A stretch of DNA of 39,542 nt from Moritella sp. PE36 (GCF_000170855.1 NZ_ABCQ01000043.1:1-39542); one strand, 5' to 3'; shown: positions 15,947 to 24,797, counted from the first letter of the stretch. Made by a program: numbers and translations. Notes: generated by a model not told the origin, from the sequence alone.

Positions 15947-16534
15947 ATGAAAAAACAAATTTTAGCCGCTGCTATCACAGCAAGTTCACTGTTCGCTGCT
16001 GTGGCACCCAATGTAGCCCAGGCTGCTGATTACAATATTGATGTTGCCGGTGCACATGCTTCTGTACAGTTTAAAATTAAGCATTTAGGTTACAGTTGGT
16101 TACTGGGTCGTTTTAATACGTTTGATGGTGATTTCTCGTATGATGCTAAATCGCCAAACGCGTCGCAAATCAACCTGATTATTGATACGGCTAGTTTAGA
16201 TTCAAATCACGCCGAGCGTGATAAGCATTTAAAAAGTGATGATTTTCTGGACGTGAAGCAATTCCCGAAAGCAAAATTCAGAAGTCAAAATATCAAATTC
16301 AGTGATGATACAAATGGTATGGTTACGGGTCTATTCACTTTAAAAGGCATTACTAAGACAATCACTTTCCCTATTACAAAAGTGGGTGAAGGTGCCGATC
16401 CTTGGGGTGGCCACCGCGCTGGATTCACGGGTGAAGCAAGTTTGAAACTAACTGATTATGGCATTACGACTAATCTTGGACCGGCATCAGCGTATGTAGA
16501 TATGACGTTTAATATTGAAGGTGTTCGTCTGTAA
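15947..16534 (+). CDS. yceI: YceI family periplasmic protein
   Basis: Secreted lipocalin-like protein of 195 residues. A clear signal peptide (MKKQILAAAITASSLFAAVAPNVAQA, cleavage before ADYN) precedes the YceI barrel: YNIDVAGAHASVQFKIKHLGYSWLLGRFNTFDGDF, then SNHAERDKHLKSDDFLDVKQFPKAKF and GLFTLKGITKTITFPI, all signature segments. Members bind polyprenoid or quinone-like lipids in the periplasm. Preceded by GGGAAATAGA before the ATG; a terminator follows at 16555. Co-located with cytochrome b561 as in E. coli. Confidence 0.95.
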   Translation: MKKQILAAAITASSLFAAVAPNVAQAADYNIDVAGAHASVQFKIKHLGYSWLLGRFNTFDGDFSYDAKSPNASQINLIIDTASLDSNHAERDKHLKSDDFLDVKQFPKAKFRSQNIKFSDDTNGMVTGLFTLKGITKTITFPITKVGEGADPWGGHRAGFTGEASLKLTDYGITTNLGPASAYVDMTFNIEGVRL

Positions 16535-16554
16535 ACTATTGTTTGTTTAGTGTT

Positions 16555-16586
16555 AAAGCCAGTCGCTGTTATCAGTGACTGGCTTT
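16555..16586. terminator. Rho-independent terminator between yceI and the flippase-like gene
   Basis: Ten-bp perfect stem AAAGCCAGTC (16555-16564) and GACTGGCTTT (16577-16586) with a 12-base loop that may pair further. It serves convergent genes on both strands. Confidence 0.75.
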
Positions 16587-16603
16587 ATGCATTTCAATAC
16601 CTG

Positions 16604-17899
16604 CTAATTGGATAAAACAGGCTGATGAATCAGCTTAATATTATGGCTCTTTAAAATTTGTCGTTCCACTACGCTGGATAAGATAAACATCATTAAGTAA
16701 CCGCTGCATAAAGCGATAATAATGGCGACGACATTATCGGTAAACTGACTTAATAACTGGAATGACAGCATAAGTGTGAATATACCACTGATACGAATAC
16801 ATAAACTGTGCATAAAGCGTCCATGTGCTTTGATGTAAGCAAGTTGATAGGCATTTAACATCATAAAAATAAAGAATAATGAAAAATGCAGCAGCACAGG
16901 AATTGCGCCATCGTATTCATGAGGGAAAAGTGTAAGCACTAATGATTCACCAAACAACAGCATAACCAAGAAAAACAGACTGCTAACAGCGAAAGCTACT
17001 TTAAATACCCATTGGCGGATAAGTTTGATTTGTTGATGATCGCCATTTCGGACACACACCGCCAGCTCGGGTAATACAAACCGATAGATAGGAAACACAA
17101 ATAGCAGGGTTAAATAAGTAAATACCGGACGCACCACAACTTGGAAATCACCTAACTCGTCCACACTAAAATGTCGAATGGTGAGCAGTACGGTAATGTA
17201 TATCATTAAAATGCTCGCGCCAGCTTCAAGTGATGCGGTGAAACTTTTTTTTACAAAACTAACTAAGTTGGGATCGAAATGTACACCAGTTAAAGGGCGC
17301 GTTGAAATATCTCTGCGGCGTTTTTTAAACATGTAAGCGGCAATGGCAAGTGATGATAGGGTTAAACCCATAAACAGTGATACCAAGGCATCTAAGTTAA
17401 ATATGTAATAACAAACAAAAAACATGAGTACATTAGCGAGAGGTTCTAACCAAACGACTTTATTCGAAATACTGTATAATCGATACATGGCAATAAGATT
17501 AGTGAAATATACTTTTAGTCCCATCCCAAAGATAATGCCCACCAACTGGTAATAACTGACGTCAATATCTAACTGATGCTTAATGTAGGGGATCACAACG
17601 CCCCAGGTAATGAGCACCATGGTAATTAAGCTATAGCGAAACACATTTATGATATCGCGGTCATTTTGTGTTTGTGAATAACTTACCACCATTGAAGAAC
17701 GAAACCCGGTCATTAATATTAACGACAAAGAGATTAGATCAACGACGCTATGGAACAGAGCAAGGTCATCTTTTGGGATCCAGTGTGCTAACCAAATTTT
17801 AAAACTAAAACCGATAGCAATGCTGATTAATGTGACCCAAATACCTTGGGTAAATGCACTTTTTACGCGCGTTAATGGTGAGCTTTGCATAACGACCAT
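16604..17899 (-). CDS. Multi-pass membrane protein of the oligosaccharide flippase (MOP) type
   Basis: Polytopic inner-membrane protein of 431 residues with about 12 hydrophobic helices, of the MOP-superfamily type that moves lipid-linked sugars. The N-terminus (SAFTQGIWVTLISIAIGFSFKIWLAHWIPKDDLALFHSVVDLISL) is the usual first helix pair of Wzx-like proteins. A long cytoplasmic basic loop (FKKRRRDIST) divides the two halves. No glycosyltransferases are nearby, so the substrate is unknown and this could be a stand-alone exporter. The second ATG three codons later is an alternative start; neither has a strong ribosome-binding site. Confidence 0.75.
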   Translation of the reverse strand: MVVMQSSPLTRVKSAFTQGIWVTLISIAIGFSFKIWLAHWIPKDDLALFHSVVDLISLSLILMTGFRSSMVVSYSQTQNDRDIINVFRYSLITMVLITWGVVIPYIKHQLDIDVSYYQLVGIIFGMGLKVYFTNLIAMYRLYSISNKVVWLEPLANVLMFFVCYYIFNLDALVSLFMGLTLSSLAIAAYMFKKRRRDISTRPLTGVHFDPNLVSFVKKSFTASLEAGASILMIYITVLLTIRHFSVDELGDFQVVVRPVFTYLTLLFVFPIYRFVLPELAVCVRNGDHQQIKLIRQWVFKVAFAVSSLFFLVMLLFGESLVLTLFPHEYDGAIPVLLHFSLFFIFMMLNAYQLAYIKAHGRFMHSLCIRISGIFTLMLSFQLLSQFTDNVVAIIIALCSGYLMMFILSSVVERQILKSHNIKLIHQPVLSN

Positions 17900-18304
17900 G
17901 TTGCTAATAGCCTCTAATAGCGTGAATTAATACAGAAAATGACAGAGTCGGTGATTATATTGTAAATGAAAACTATTCGCAATTGAGTTTGTTGATCTAT
18001 ATTGCTGTTATCAGGATTAAATTATTATTTTGTAGTACGTTCTGCGGACAATTCATACAAATAGAGTAAACACTTAAATGAAAAAGATAATCTTTAATTT
18101 TTTATGGGTTATTGGTATTTACTTACAATAACAAACTTAGCGTTAACAGTGGCAAGTTCCGTATATTTATGGCTATTTAGAGGATGTTCACGGTTGTTTA
18201 TTCTTATTGTTTGTTAGGCTAACAATGCCGATAGTGTGACCACTATAGGCATAGCATTATTTATTCAATAGAATGCAAGATCTTGGTATTGTTAGGCATA
18301 GATA
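17900..18304. other. Divergent intergenic region upstream of the diguanylate cyclase
   Basis: About 400 AT-rich bases between the flippase-like gene (-) and the GGDEF gene (+). It contains an imperfect inverted repeat at 18226-18251 and a 17-codon open frame at 18078-18131 (MKKIIFNFLWVIGIYLQ) with no ribosome-binding site that I do not call as a gene. No c-di-GMP riboswitch signature was recognised. Confidence 0.5.
18226..18251. repeat. Inverted repeat upstream of the GGDEF gene
   Basis: TGCCGATAGTG (18226-18236) and CACTATAGGCA (18241-18251), 11-base arms with one mismatch around TGAC, ending 53 bases before the start codon. No T-run follows, so an operator or leader hairpin is as likely as a terminator. 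Confidence 0.5.
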
Positions 18305-20290
18305 ATGAACATCATTAAGTCAGTGAGTATTGTTTTAGTCGTTGGAGTTACCCTCATATTATTTATGCTGCGTCCCTTCGGCTTACTTGATAACGATGTG
18401 ACTATTGAAACGGATGCCCAAGTCGTTTTTTCCCCTGATGATTTACTCGCAGAGTTGCCTTATGGTAATGCTGTACTTGCAGCCCTAGATCTCTCTCGCT
18501 TTGATAGTGATGAAGCGTTATTAAAAATAGACCGTCTTGATCAAAAGGGAATATTTCTAGATCATCCTTTATACCAAGCTTATTATTTTATGACTATGAA
18601 TAACATCATGTTGCGTTTAGGCCGCATTGATGATGCGTCAATGTATGCCAAACAGCTTCTTGATTTCGCTGAACAAGAAAATATGCAGTGGCTAAAAGCA
18701 AGCGCTTTGTCTGAATTGGCAATTGAACGGACCAAACGTGGTGAATTTGATATTGCACAGACTTACTTAAATGAATCAGTCCGTCTTGCAAAAGAAAGTA
18801 ATTACGAAGGGCTATTAATAAAGTCTTATAGTTCACTGGGTATGATCAGTATCTTTTCCGGCGATTATGGTAAAGCACAAGAATATTTTCATAAAGGCTT
18901 AAAACTGATTGAGACGAATCCAGAGCATTTGTATTATAGTAAAATAATCGGCAACTTGGGTCTTATTTACATTTACTTAGAGGAATGGGATAAGGCGCTT
19001 GAATATATTGCTCACTCAAAGGAAATATACAGCCAAACTAGATGGCTGGAACCTTCGATTATGACCATCTTGTTGACGAATGAATCTAATGTCTATTTCC
19101 GTTTAGGGAATGCTGTACAAGCACGTAGGGCTTATGCTGAGGCGAAGAAGACATTAGGAAAAGATTCAAGTACCAGATTACAAGCGGCAGTGTTGAATAG
19201 CTTATCTAATGTGCTTGTTTTAGAGCAGCAATATGAATCTGCAATCGCGGAGTCAAATCGTTGCCTCAGTTTAGACGGTATACAAAGTTTACCGCTGCCA
19301 CGTGGACTCTGCTATAAAAGTAAAGCCCGCGGTGCCATGGGCTTAGGTCACTATCGTGTTGCAATTGATGCTCTACATGCCTCGATTAAAGAAGGCTCAA
19401 CAATTTCAAGCACAGCTTATAGTATCAATAATCATAAATTGCTGTCAGAAGCGTATGAGAAGTTAGGTAATAATGTCGAGGCATTGAAGTATTTTAAGTT
19501 GTATTACCTCGCGGATAAGGAAGCGCTATTTGATCGGCGCCAAAGTGAATTATATCTTCTTGAAGAGTCATTTAATGCCAAAACCGCACGTCATACGCTC
19601 GCGCTATTAAAAACCAAGAATGAAATACAAGATCTTGAGTTAGAGAGGCAAATGCTTGGCACCCGTGTCATTTTGGGGGTGACATTTTGTGTTTTGCTAG
19701 GGCTAGGCTATGTGATTAAAAAGAATCTCGACATTGAGAATCAAAATAAACTACTGCAATGTTCTAATACTGATTTAGTCGAATTATCAACGCGGGATGC
19801 ACTTACTGGTTTATATAATCGCCGTCATTTTGATCATTTTTTACAGCGTTTAAAGCAAGATAGTTCATTTTATCAAAATTCAAATTTTACCATCGCAATC
19901 ATGGATCTCGATCATTTCAAAATGATTAATGATAATCATGGTCATGATGTTGGTGATCTCGTTTTAATCGAAGTAGCAAAACGCTTTCTTCATCACCTAC
20001 CGTCGTCAGGTTTAGTTATTCGTTGGGGTGGGGAAGAGTTTATCTGTCTTATTGAAGACCAAAGTCATATGACGAGTCTGCAGCAGTTAGAAAAAGTCTG
20101 GTCTGCGATAAAAGATGTGCCTGTTGCTACGACCGCCGGTGATATAGAAGTTACATTGTCGATTGGCGCGGTTACAGATATATCCGTTGCGGAGTTGATG
20201 ATTACTCATGCTGACTTACTTAAACGTGCAGATGAACGATTATACAAAGCTAAACAGAGTGGTCGTAATCAAATTATCGCAGTGGATTAA
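18305..20290 (+). CDS. TPR-repeat transmembrane diguanylate cyclase (GGEEF)
   Basis: Membrane sensor enzyme of 661 residues making cyclic di-GMP from GTP. Order: an N-terminal signal anchor (VSIVLVVGVTLILFML), a predicted periplasmic region of about 400 residues with several TPR-like helix pairs (ASALSELAIERTKRGEFDIAQTYLNESVRLA; SSLGMISIFSGDYGKAQEYFHKGLKLI; GNLGLIYIYLEEWDKALEYIAHSKEI), a coiled coil, a transmembrane helix near 455-473, then the GGDEF domain (DALTGLYNRRHFDHFL; metal-binding MDLDHFK). The active site is GGEEF at 575-579, which is catalytically competent. The usual RxxD inhibitory site before it reads PSSG here, so product feedback is probably absent. The ligand sensed through the TPRs is unknown; stand-alone gene. 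Confidence 0.93.
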   Translation: MNIIKSVSIVLVVGVTLILFMLRPFGLLDNDVTIETDAQVVFSPDDLLAELPYGNAVLAALDLSRFDSDEALLKIDRLDQKGIFLDHPLYQAYYFMTMNNIMLRLGRIDDASMYAKQLLDFAEQENMQWLKASALSELAIERTKRGEFDIAQTYLNESVRLAKESNYEGLLIKSYSSLGMISIFSGDYGKAQEYFHKGLKLIETNPEHLYYSKIIGNLGLIYIYLEEWDKALEYIAHSKEIYSQTRWLEPSIMTILLTNESNVYFRLGNAVQARRAYAEAKKTLGKDSSTRLQAAVLNSLSNVLVLEQQYESAIAESNRCLSLDGIQSLPLPRGLCYKSKARGAMGLGHYRVAIDALHASIKEGSTISSTAYSINNHKLLSEAYEKLGNNVEALKYFKLYYLADKEALFDRRQSELYLLEESFNAKTARHTLALLKTKNEIQDLELERQMLGTRVILGVTFCVLLGLGYVIKKNLDIENQNKLLQCSNTDLVELSTRDALTGLYNRRHFDHFLQRLKQDSSFYQNSNFTIAIMDLDHFKMINDNHGHDVGDLVLIEVAKRFLHHLPSSGLVIRWGGEEFICLIEDQSHMTSLQQLEKVWSAIKDVPVATTAGDIEVTLSIGAVTDISVAELMITHADLLKRADERLYKAKQSGRNQIIAVD

Positions 20291-20393
20291 AGTCTGCGCA
20301 TGATTAAAGTTCTGAACACACTGTTAACTATTATAGATTTGTAGTAGCTTGATAATATAAATAAATTAAAGAATATTTTCGGAGCTAGGGTAT

Positions 20394-21026
20394 ATGGCGA
20401 GCATAATTTGTTTTGGTGATAGTATTACACGTGGTGAAAGTGATGCTGACTATGGTGGTTGGGCCGATCGTATTAAAACTCGCTGCTTGAGTCGCATAAT
20501 AAGTGCAACAGTGTCTGGACGCGGATCAGATAAAATCAGTGTCTTTAATATGGGCATTAGTGCTGAAACAACAAATGGTTTAATCCAACGTTTTCAACAT
20601 GAGTTTGTTACCCGTCTAGCAGACGATAAGCAAAATACAGTATTGTTTGGTTATGGCGCTAATGATCTTGCTAAGCAAGACGGTAACTACCTTGTTGATA
20701 TTGAAATGTATATTGACAACATAAGTCGCTGTATTGAGTTTTCACTTGAGAAGGGCGCTAATGTTGTTCTGATTAATGTCACGCCAATTGCAGCCGAGCT
20801 TGATGGCATTCCTAATGTAAATAACCGCATTCGCAATGATGAAACCATTCGTCGTTACAACCAAGCGTTGTTAACATTGTCTGTGAAGTACAGTGTGAAT
20901 TTGATTGATGTTTACACGCCGTTTAATGACAATAAAGAAGCCTATTTAACGGCAGATGGATTACACCCGAACAGTGCCGGGCACGAGTTGCTATATCAAG
21001 TAATAAGTAAGTCTTTGTTGTCGTAA
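20394..21026 (+). CDS. SGNH/GDSL-type hydrolase
   Basis: Esterase-type hydrolase of 210 residues. Catalytic blocks are complete: FGDSITRG with the nucleophile Ser10, the oxyanion Gly in FNMGISAETT, GYGANDL with Asn90, and DGLHPNSAGH with Asp188 and His191. This pattern matches the GDSL lipase/acylhydrolase group. There is no signal peptide, so it is cytoplasmic; the substrate could be a lysophospholipid, an acyl-thioester or a deacetylation target. GGAG lies upstream of the ATG. It follows the diguanylate cyclase by about 100 bases but a common transcript is unproven. Confidence 0.91.
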   Translation: MASIICFGDSITRGESDADYGGWADRIKTRCLSRIISATVSGRGSDKISVFNMGISAETTNGLIQRFQHEFVTRLADDKQNTVLFGYGANDLAKQDGNYLVDIEMYIDNISRCIEFSLEKGANVVLINVTPIAAELDGIPNVNNRIRNDETIRRYNQALLTLSVKYSVNLIDVYTPFNDNKEAYLTADGLHPNSAGHELLYQVISKSLLS

Positions 21027-21225
21027 CCTTAATATTTAAGTATTAAATAGACAGCAAGTGTTTATCTAATATACACAGCTGGATGAATTCTGACCTGTAA
21101 GCCCTTAAGTGTTCGTTTTCTTGGGGTTTTTTTTGATCTAGCCCTATTAACTCTGTTATTAATTTTGCAATCTTCTTTGAAGCCCCTATTATGAAACTAT
21201 CCCTAATTAAAAAAAGCGAGCAATT

Positions 21226-21462
21226 ATGACTAAAAATTATTCTGATACACTGTTTGAAGAAATGAAATTACTGGCTAAATTCCCAACACAATCTCAATTA
21301 GAAGGTATTAAGATTCATAATGAAGCTAACCCCTCTGTTATTAGTGCTGCGAAATCACTTTTTGATAAAGGCCTTATTTCACAAGAAGACGGTGGGTATT
21401 TAACCGATAGCGGTATTGAAACAGCAAATCACCTACACAGCGTTTTAGCACCATTAAGCTAA
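21226..21462 (+). CDS. TIGR02647 family small protein
   Basis: Small cytoplasmic protein of 78 residues. The sequence FEEMKLLAKFPTQSQLEGIKIHNEANPSVISAAKSLFDKGLISQEDGGYLTDSGIETANH matches my memory of the conserved gammaproteobacterial family TIGR02647, in particular the LFDKGLIxQxDGGYLTxxG core. That core looks like a winged-helix remnant and some members are annotated as DNA-binding, but no function is established. An AAAAAGCGAG stretch lies before the start. A hairpin terminator follows. Confidence 0.85.
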   Translation: MTKNYSDTLFEEMKLLAKFPTQSQLEGIKIHNEANPSVISAAKSLFDKGLISQEDGGYLTDSGIETANHLHSVLAPLS

Positions 21463-21484
21463 ATAAATAATGTTATTATCTAAA

Positions 21485-21518
21485 GCAGTTAGCCGCTGTG
21501 ATATAGGCTACTAACTGC
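21485..21518. terminator. Candidate terminator between TIGR02647 and WS/DGAT genes
   Basis: GCAGTTAG (21485-21492) and CTAACTGC (21511-21518) form an 8-bp stem, with CC/GG able to extend it past a bulge; AATTTTC follows on the + strand. It lies between convergent genes. Confidence 0.6.
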
Positions 21519-21558
21519 AATTTTCTATATTTCCCTACTGATTTACTTATCTACTGAC

Positions 21559-23106
21559 CTAAGCTGTTTCACATAATCGTGAGTCTTCATTGTCAACTTT
21601 AGGCCGCGGATTAACTTGCACCGCCTGGTTAACATTATGGGTGATGATATTAATGCTTTCTTGCCTAATATCATCATTACGCGGCGAAGACGACAATAGA
21701 TTTATATGGTCGCTAACACTCTCAATTGCGCTATTTAATACTTCATTTTCAAGTGCAGTAAAAGCATCTTCAATGTAATCCGCTAACTCGGTCAAATCAG
21801 GTAATGCAGAGCGACAAGCGATCAGTCCAACATGAATGGAGCCGTTGTAGCTATATAACGTTATGTTCAGCGACATGCCCGGTGGTAATACTGAAATAGG
21901 GAAGCATTTCTCCATTTTTGCACCCATCATGTATAAGGCTTTACTTGGACCCGGTACGTTAGAAATCAGTACATTCCCCATTGGTGGTAATATTGTATCC
22001 AAGTTTAATAGTTCGCTGGCCGCTGCGAGTCCTTGGCTTACTAACGTATAATTCGTTAACGCTTCTTTTGTTAATAACTTTGCTTCACTTTTCAGTCTTT
22101 GACACGATTCTTTGACGGTCATCAGGCGTTCTAGTGGTCGTTCGCCAGCATAAGCAAGTTCAACTAAACTGATTGCAACTTGGTTGTTTGAGAACTGGTC
22201 TGACGCATCACGCAAACTCATTGGCATTTGTGCAACAAGTGGCTTCTTAAGTACGATATTACGTGTTTTTAGGTAGTTATGAATCGCCATATCACAAACG
22301 GTTACAATCACGTCGTTAATCGTTGCACCTGTGAGACGACCAAGTGTTTTAACCCGTGCCAGTGGCAATGATGACATTGCAGCACGGCGTGCACGCTTTG
22401 GACTAACTGAAAACGGTGTTTTAGGCGCCATGAATGGGGTTGGCATATCTGCCTTGTACATGTTTGTTGCTTGGAACAGTAACTTAGTTGTCAGCTTAGT
22501 CAGTGATGGTATTGATTTAACATGACTAGTTAGCATTTTTGATGTATCAGCCAGTATCGATAAGGTACTTTTTGCTGTGCGTTCTTTTTGTGGTCGTTCA
22601 ACCGCCCAGAATGCGGTCATTGCTGATTCGGCATTTTTACTTAAATAAGCCATTAACAACTGGTTGGCTTTTGCCCCATCCGTAAATGCGTGGTGAACTT
22701 TAACGTAGATAGCAAATTTGTTGTCTTCTAAACCGTCGATGAGAGTCATTTCCCATAATGGTCGATTACGATCAAGTAATGTTTCATGCTGGTGTTCAAC
22801 AAAGCTAAGTAACTGATTTTCATTACCTGGTTGTGGCAGCATTGCAAAACGTACGTGATATGACAGGTCAATATTGTTATCGTCTTGCCAAAAGTATTGG
22901 CCGGTGATTTGTTTTTTTAATTTTTGGTTAAATGGATTTTTAACATCTTGTTGTGACATTAAATTATCAAATAGGTCTCGACTGAAGTTACCAGGATAAT
23001 TTTCTGGTATTGAGAAAATTTGTAATCCTGCAACGTGTTTTGGGCTCGTTACTGTTTCTGTGTATAAAAAACCCATATCAACTAACGTGAGTGCTTCCAT
23101 AGCCAT
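21559..23106 (-). CDS. Wax ester synthase / diacylglycerol acyltransferase (WS/DGAT) family
   Basis: Acyltransferase of 515 residues joining acyl-CoA to long-chain alcohols or diacylglycerol to make storage neutral lipid. The catalytic motif HHxxxDG is intact as HHAFTDG at 138-144, preceded by the family's NRPLWEMTLIDGL (about 114-126). The C-terminal DUF1298-type domain is recognisable from VLISNVPGPSKALYMMGAKMEKCFPISVLPPGMSLNITLYSYNG. It is longer than typical bacterial members (about 450-475) by a hydrophilic C-terminal tail. Single gene in its orientation, 463 bases downstream of the phosphopantetheinyl transferase gene. In marine gammaproteobacteria such genes accompany wax-ester storage; the actual product here is not known. 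Confidence 0.93.
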   Translation of the reverse strand: MAMEALTLVDMGFLYTETVTSPKHVAGLQIFSIPENYPGNFSRDLFDNLMSQQDVKNPFNQKLKKQITGQYFWQDDNNIDLSYHVRFAMLPQPGNENQLLSFVEHQHETLLDRNRPLWEMTLIDGLEDNKFAIYVKVHHAFTDGAKANQLLMAYLSKNAESAMTAFWAVERPQKERTAKSTLSILADTSKMLTSHVKSIPSLTKLTTKLLFQATNMYKADMPTPFMAPKTPFSVSPKRARRAAMSSLPLARVKTLGRLTGATINDVIVTVCDMAIHNYLKTRNIVLKKPLVAQMPMSLRDASDQFSNNQVAISLVELAYAGERPLERLMTVKESCQRLKSEAKLLTKEALTNYTLVSQGLAAASELLNLDTILPPMGNVLISNVPGPSKALYMMGAKMEKCFPISVLPPGMSLNITLYSYNGSIHVGLIACRSALPDLTELADYIEDAFTALENEVLNSAIESVSDHINLLSSSPRNDDIRQESINIITHNVNQAVQVNPRPKVDNEDSRLCETA

Positions 23107-23569
23107 TTCCTATTTTATTCATGTGATTGATAGTTTGCGTCGTACCGCATATATAATCACATGTGATGTTATGACTTACTGTCACGGATGTTAAAGTTAT
23201 GTGTATACTACATGACTACTCATAAAGGTATATATCGTTTTGACATTAATTTCCCTAAATGACATATTTATGTGACTTGTTGGCATTACTTTAACTTTAT
23301 GAATTAAAAGGTTTTAACTGTTTTATTTAATGGTTAGTTTAATATCTACTATTGGATTATTATTATTTTTCGACTTAAATGGGAATATTAAACTGCAGCC
23401 ATTTGTTAACCGGTACATTGTTATCGGTACCTTTGCGCTTGCTAGTTTTTAATCCTGTTAGGTTATTGCTTTAAATGTTGTCGCTTAAGCTCGATCATTT
23501 TGAGAAAGTGGTGAAGATAAAAGCGTTGGTGGAATCTGAATTAGTTAATGTTAATAGTTAAACTGAATT
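23107..23569. other. Intergenic region upstream of the WS/DGAT gene
   Basis: About 460 AT-rich bases. A perfect 12-bp palindrome ATCACATGTGAT lies at 23156-23167, some 50 bases before the WS/DGAT start, and could be an operator. A 40-codon open frame at 23330-23452 (+) lacks a ribosome-binding site at a useful distance and is not called. No RNA gene was recognised. Confidence 0.5.
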
Positions 23570-24400
23570 CTAATGCGTGTCAGAGATTATGTCAGGACTA
23601 AAATCAGCCGTTTCAGTGATTTTAATGAGGGGGACTGAATTAAAAAATCGCATTTTATAATCGGTATTTTGATTATTATCTTTCGCGCGTACTGACAGGG
23701 CGACTCGGTGAATGTTATTTGGATAAAACAGCCAACTACGCCAGATATTGGCGTCATCAATGCGGTGAGCTGCAAAGTTTAATTTAATGTCGTCAATACA
23801 GCTAACGTTTTCCTGCTGGCTATCTGGCAGCTTGAAACTAAAGTCTTTTAACGGGATCGACAAACCTAATCCCCATGCTTTGATATAAGACTCTTTTAAT
23901 GTCCAGTAATCAAAGAATCGGCTAGTTTGCTGCGCCGTAGGCTGCATGACTAAAGCATTTATTTCACTTTCAGAGAAAGAGTATTTAGCGATACTCATTA
24001 CATCACTGCTACGCTGGGTGTTTTCTACATCGCAACCAATATCGTCATTAAGCATGACCGCACAAATGATCAAGTTATTGGTATGGCTAATGTTAAAGCG
24101 TAATGGAATGGGTGGATCAACAATCTCGGGTTTATCCTTGGCGCCTTTGATAAACAGCCAATCAACGGGTGACACATCAGCATAACGAGATAATAAATCA
24201 CGGACAAAGGCGCGGGTGATTAATGCGTTATGGCGGTCTTTTTCAAAACGAAAGCGTTGTTGTTTTGTGGTTTCTTCTACTGATAACAACTGACTATAAG
24301 CGTGTAATAATTCAGGCTGTTGGATTTGTTTCGGGTCTACCGACCACAGGTGAATTTCATTTGTGGCTAAGGTTAGTTTGTCTGTTGACGTTGAAAGCAC
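23570..24400 (-). CDS. Sfp-type 4'-phosphopantetheinyl transferase (PfaE-like)
   Basis: Transfers 4'-phosphopantetheine from CoA to a Ser on carrier proteins, activating fatty-acid, polyketide or peptide synthases. Family motifs in order: KDKPEI (88-93), FNISHT (102-107), IGCDVE with the metal ligands Asp124 and Glu126, and WTLKESYIKA (166-175) with Trp166, Lys169, Glu170 and Lys174. Length is 276 residues, as for Sfp-type enzymes. The start is GTG; upstream ATGs in frame are closed by a stop, and GGA lies 7 bases before it. In Moritella an enzyme of this type (PfaE) activates the DHA synthase; no pfa genes are in this window, so the partner is inferred. Confidence 0.91.
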   Translation of the reverse strand: MLSTSTDKLTLATNEIHLWSVDPKQIQQPELLHAYSQLLSVEETTKQQRFRFEKDRHNALITRAFVRDLLSRYADVSPVDWLFIKGAKDKPEIVDPPIPLRFNISHTNNLIICAVMLNDDIGCDVENTQRSSDVMSIAKYSFSESEINALVMQPTAQQTSRFFDYWTLKESYIKAWGLGLSIPLKDFSFKLPDSQQENVSCIDDIKLNFAAHRIDDANIWRSWLFYPNNIHRVALSVRAKDNNQNTDYKMRFFNSVPLIKITETADFSPDIISDTH

Positions 24401-24533
24401 TATTTATTCCATTGCATGACGAGGGGTAAGCTAATTTAGCTATCTTAGCATGAACTATATGTCGTACAGATATAGATTTTTCGGGGGCTAATGTTATTTA
24501 TTATCCTAGGCTTAAGTCAGGGGGGGCGGTTAT

Positions 24534-24734
24534 ATGAGTAGAAAGATGTTTAAGACTGGCGTGTTAGGCGGCATAGTCACCGCGATTTGTTGTTTTACGC
24601 CAATCCTAGTGATCATATTCAGTGCTGTGGGTTTAGCCGCTGCGATCAAATACCTTGATTTTGTGTTGTTCCCAATGCTGGCAATATTTATCGTATTGGC
24701 AGTCGTCGGCTTCATCAAATTACGGCATGAGTAA
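24534..24734 (+). CDS. merF: MerF-like mercuric ion transporter, short form
   Basis: Small inner-membrane protein of 66 residues with two transmembrane helices (about 9-33 and 40-62). The sequence GIVTAICCFTPILVIIFSAVGLAAAIKYLDFVLFPMLAIFIVLAVVG closely follows MerF, including the vicinal Cys19-Cys20 pair in helix 1 and the YLDxVLxPxLAIF stretch. The second Cys-Cys pair found in the C-terminal tail of typical MerF is absent because the protein ends at KLRHE. A very strong G-rich ribosome-binding site precedes the ATG. No merR, merT, merP or merA is nearby, so it is an orphan. Mercury import is the family role; another thiophilic metal is possible. Confidence 0.82.
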   Translation: MSRKMFKTGVLGGIVTAICCFTPILVIIFSAVGLAAAIKYLDFVLFPMLAIFIVLAVVGFIKLRHE

Positions 24735-24759
24735 GGAATAAAGAGAGAGTAGAAGAGGC

Positions 24760-24797
24760 AGAGAGCTAAAAGCCATCAACAGCTTTTAGCGCTCTTT
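24760..24797. terminator. Terminator between merF and the ECF transporter operon
   Basis: Stem GCTAAAAGC (24765-24773) with GCTTTTAGC (24782-24790), 8-base loop, extended by AGAG/CTCT past one mismatch and followed by TTCGTTT. It serves the convergent merF (+) and ecfT (-) ends. Confidence 0.75.

Noticed and set aside
18078-18131. 17-codon open frame MKKIIFNFLWVIGIYLQ upstream of the diguanylate cyclase
   Set aside because: No ribosome-binding site, very short, AT-rich context; likely chance.
23156-23167. CRP-binding site
   Set aside because: A CRP site is TGTGA-N6-TCACA; here the halves are in the reverse order.
23330-23452. 40-codon open frame with a hydrophobic start in the gap before the WS/DGAT gene
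   Set aside because: The nearest AAAGG is too far from the ATG and no family was recognised.
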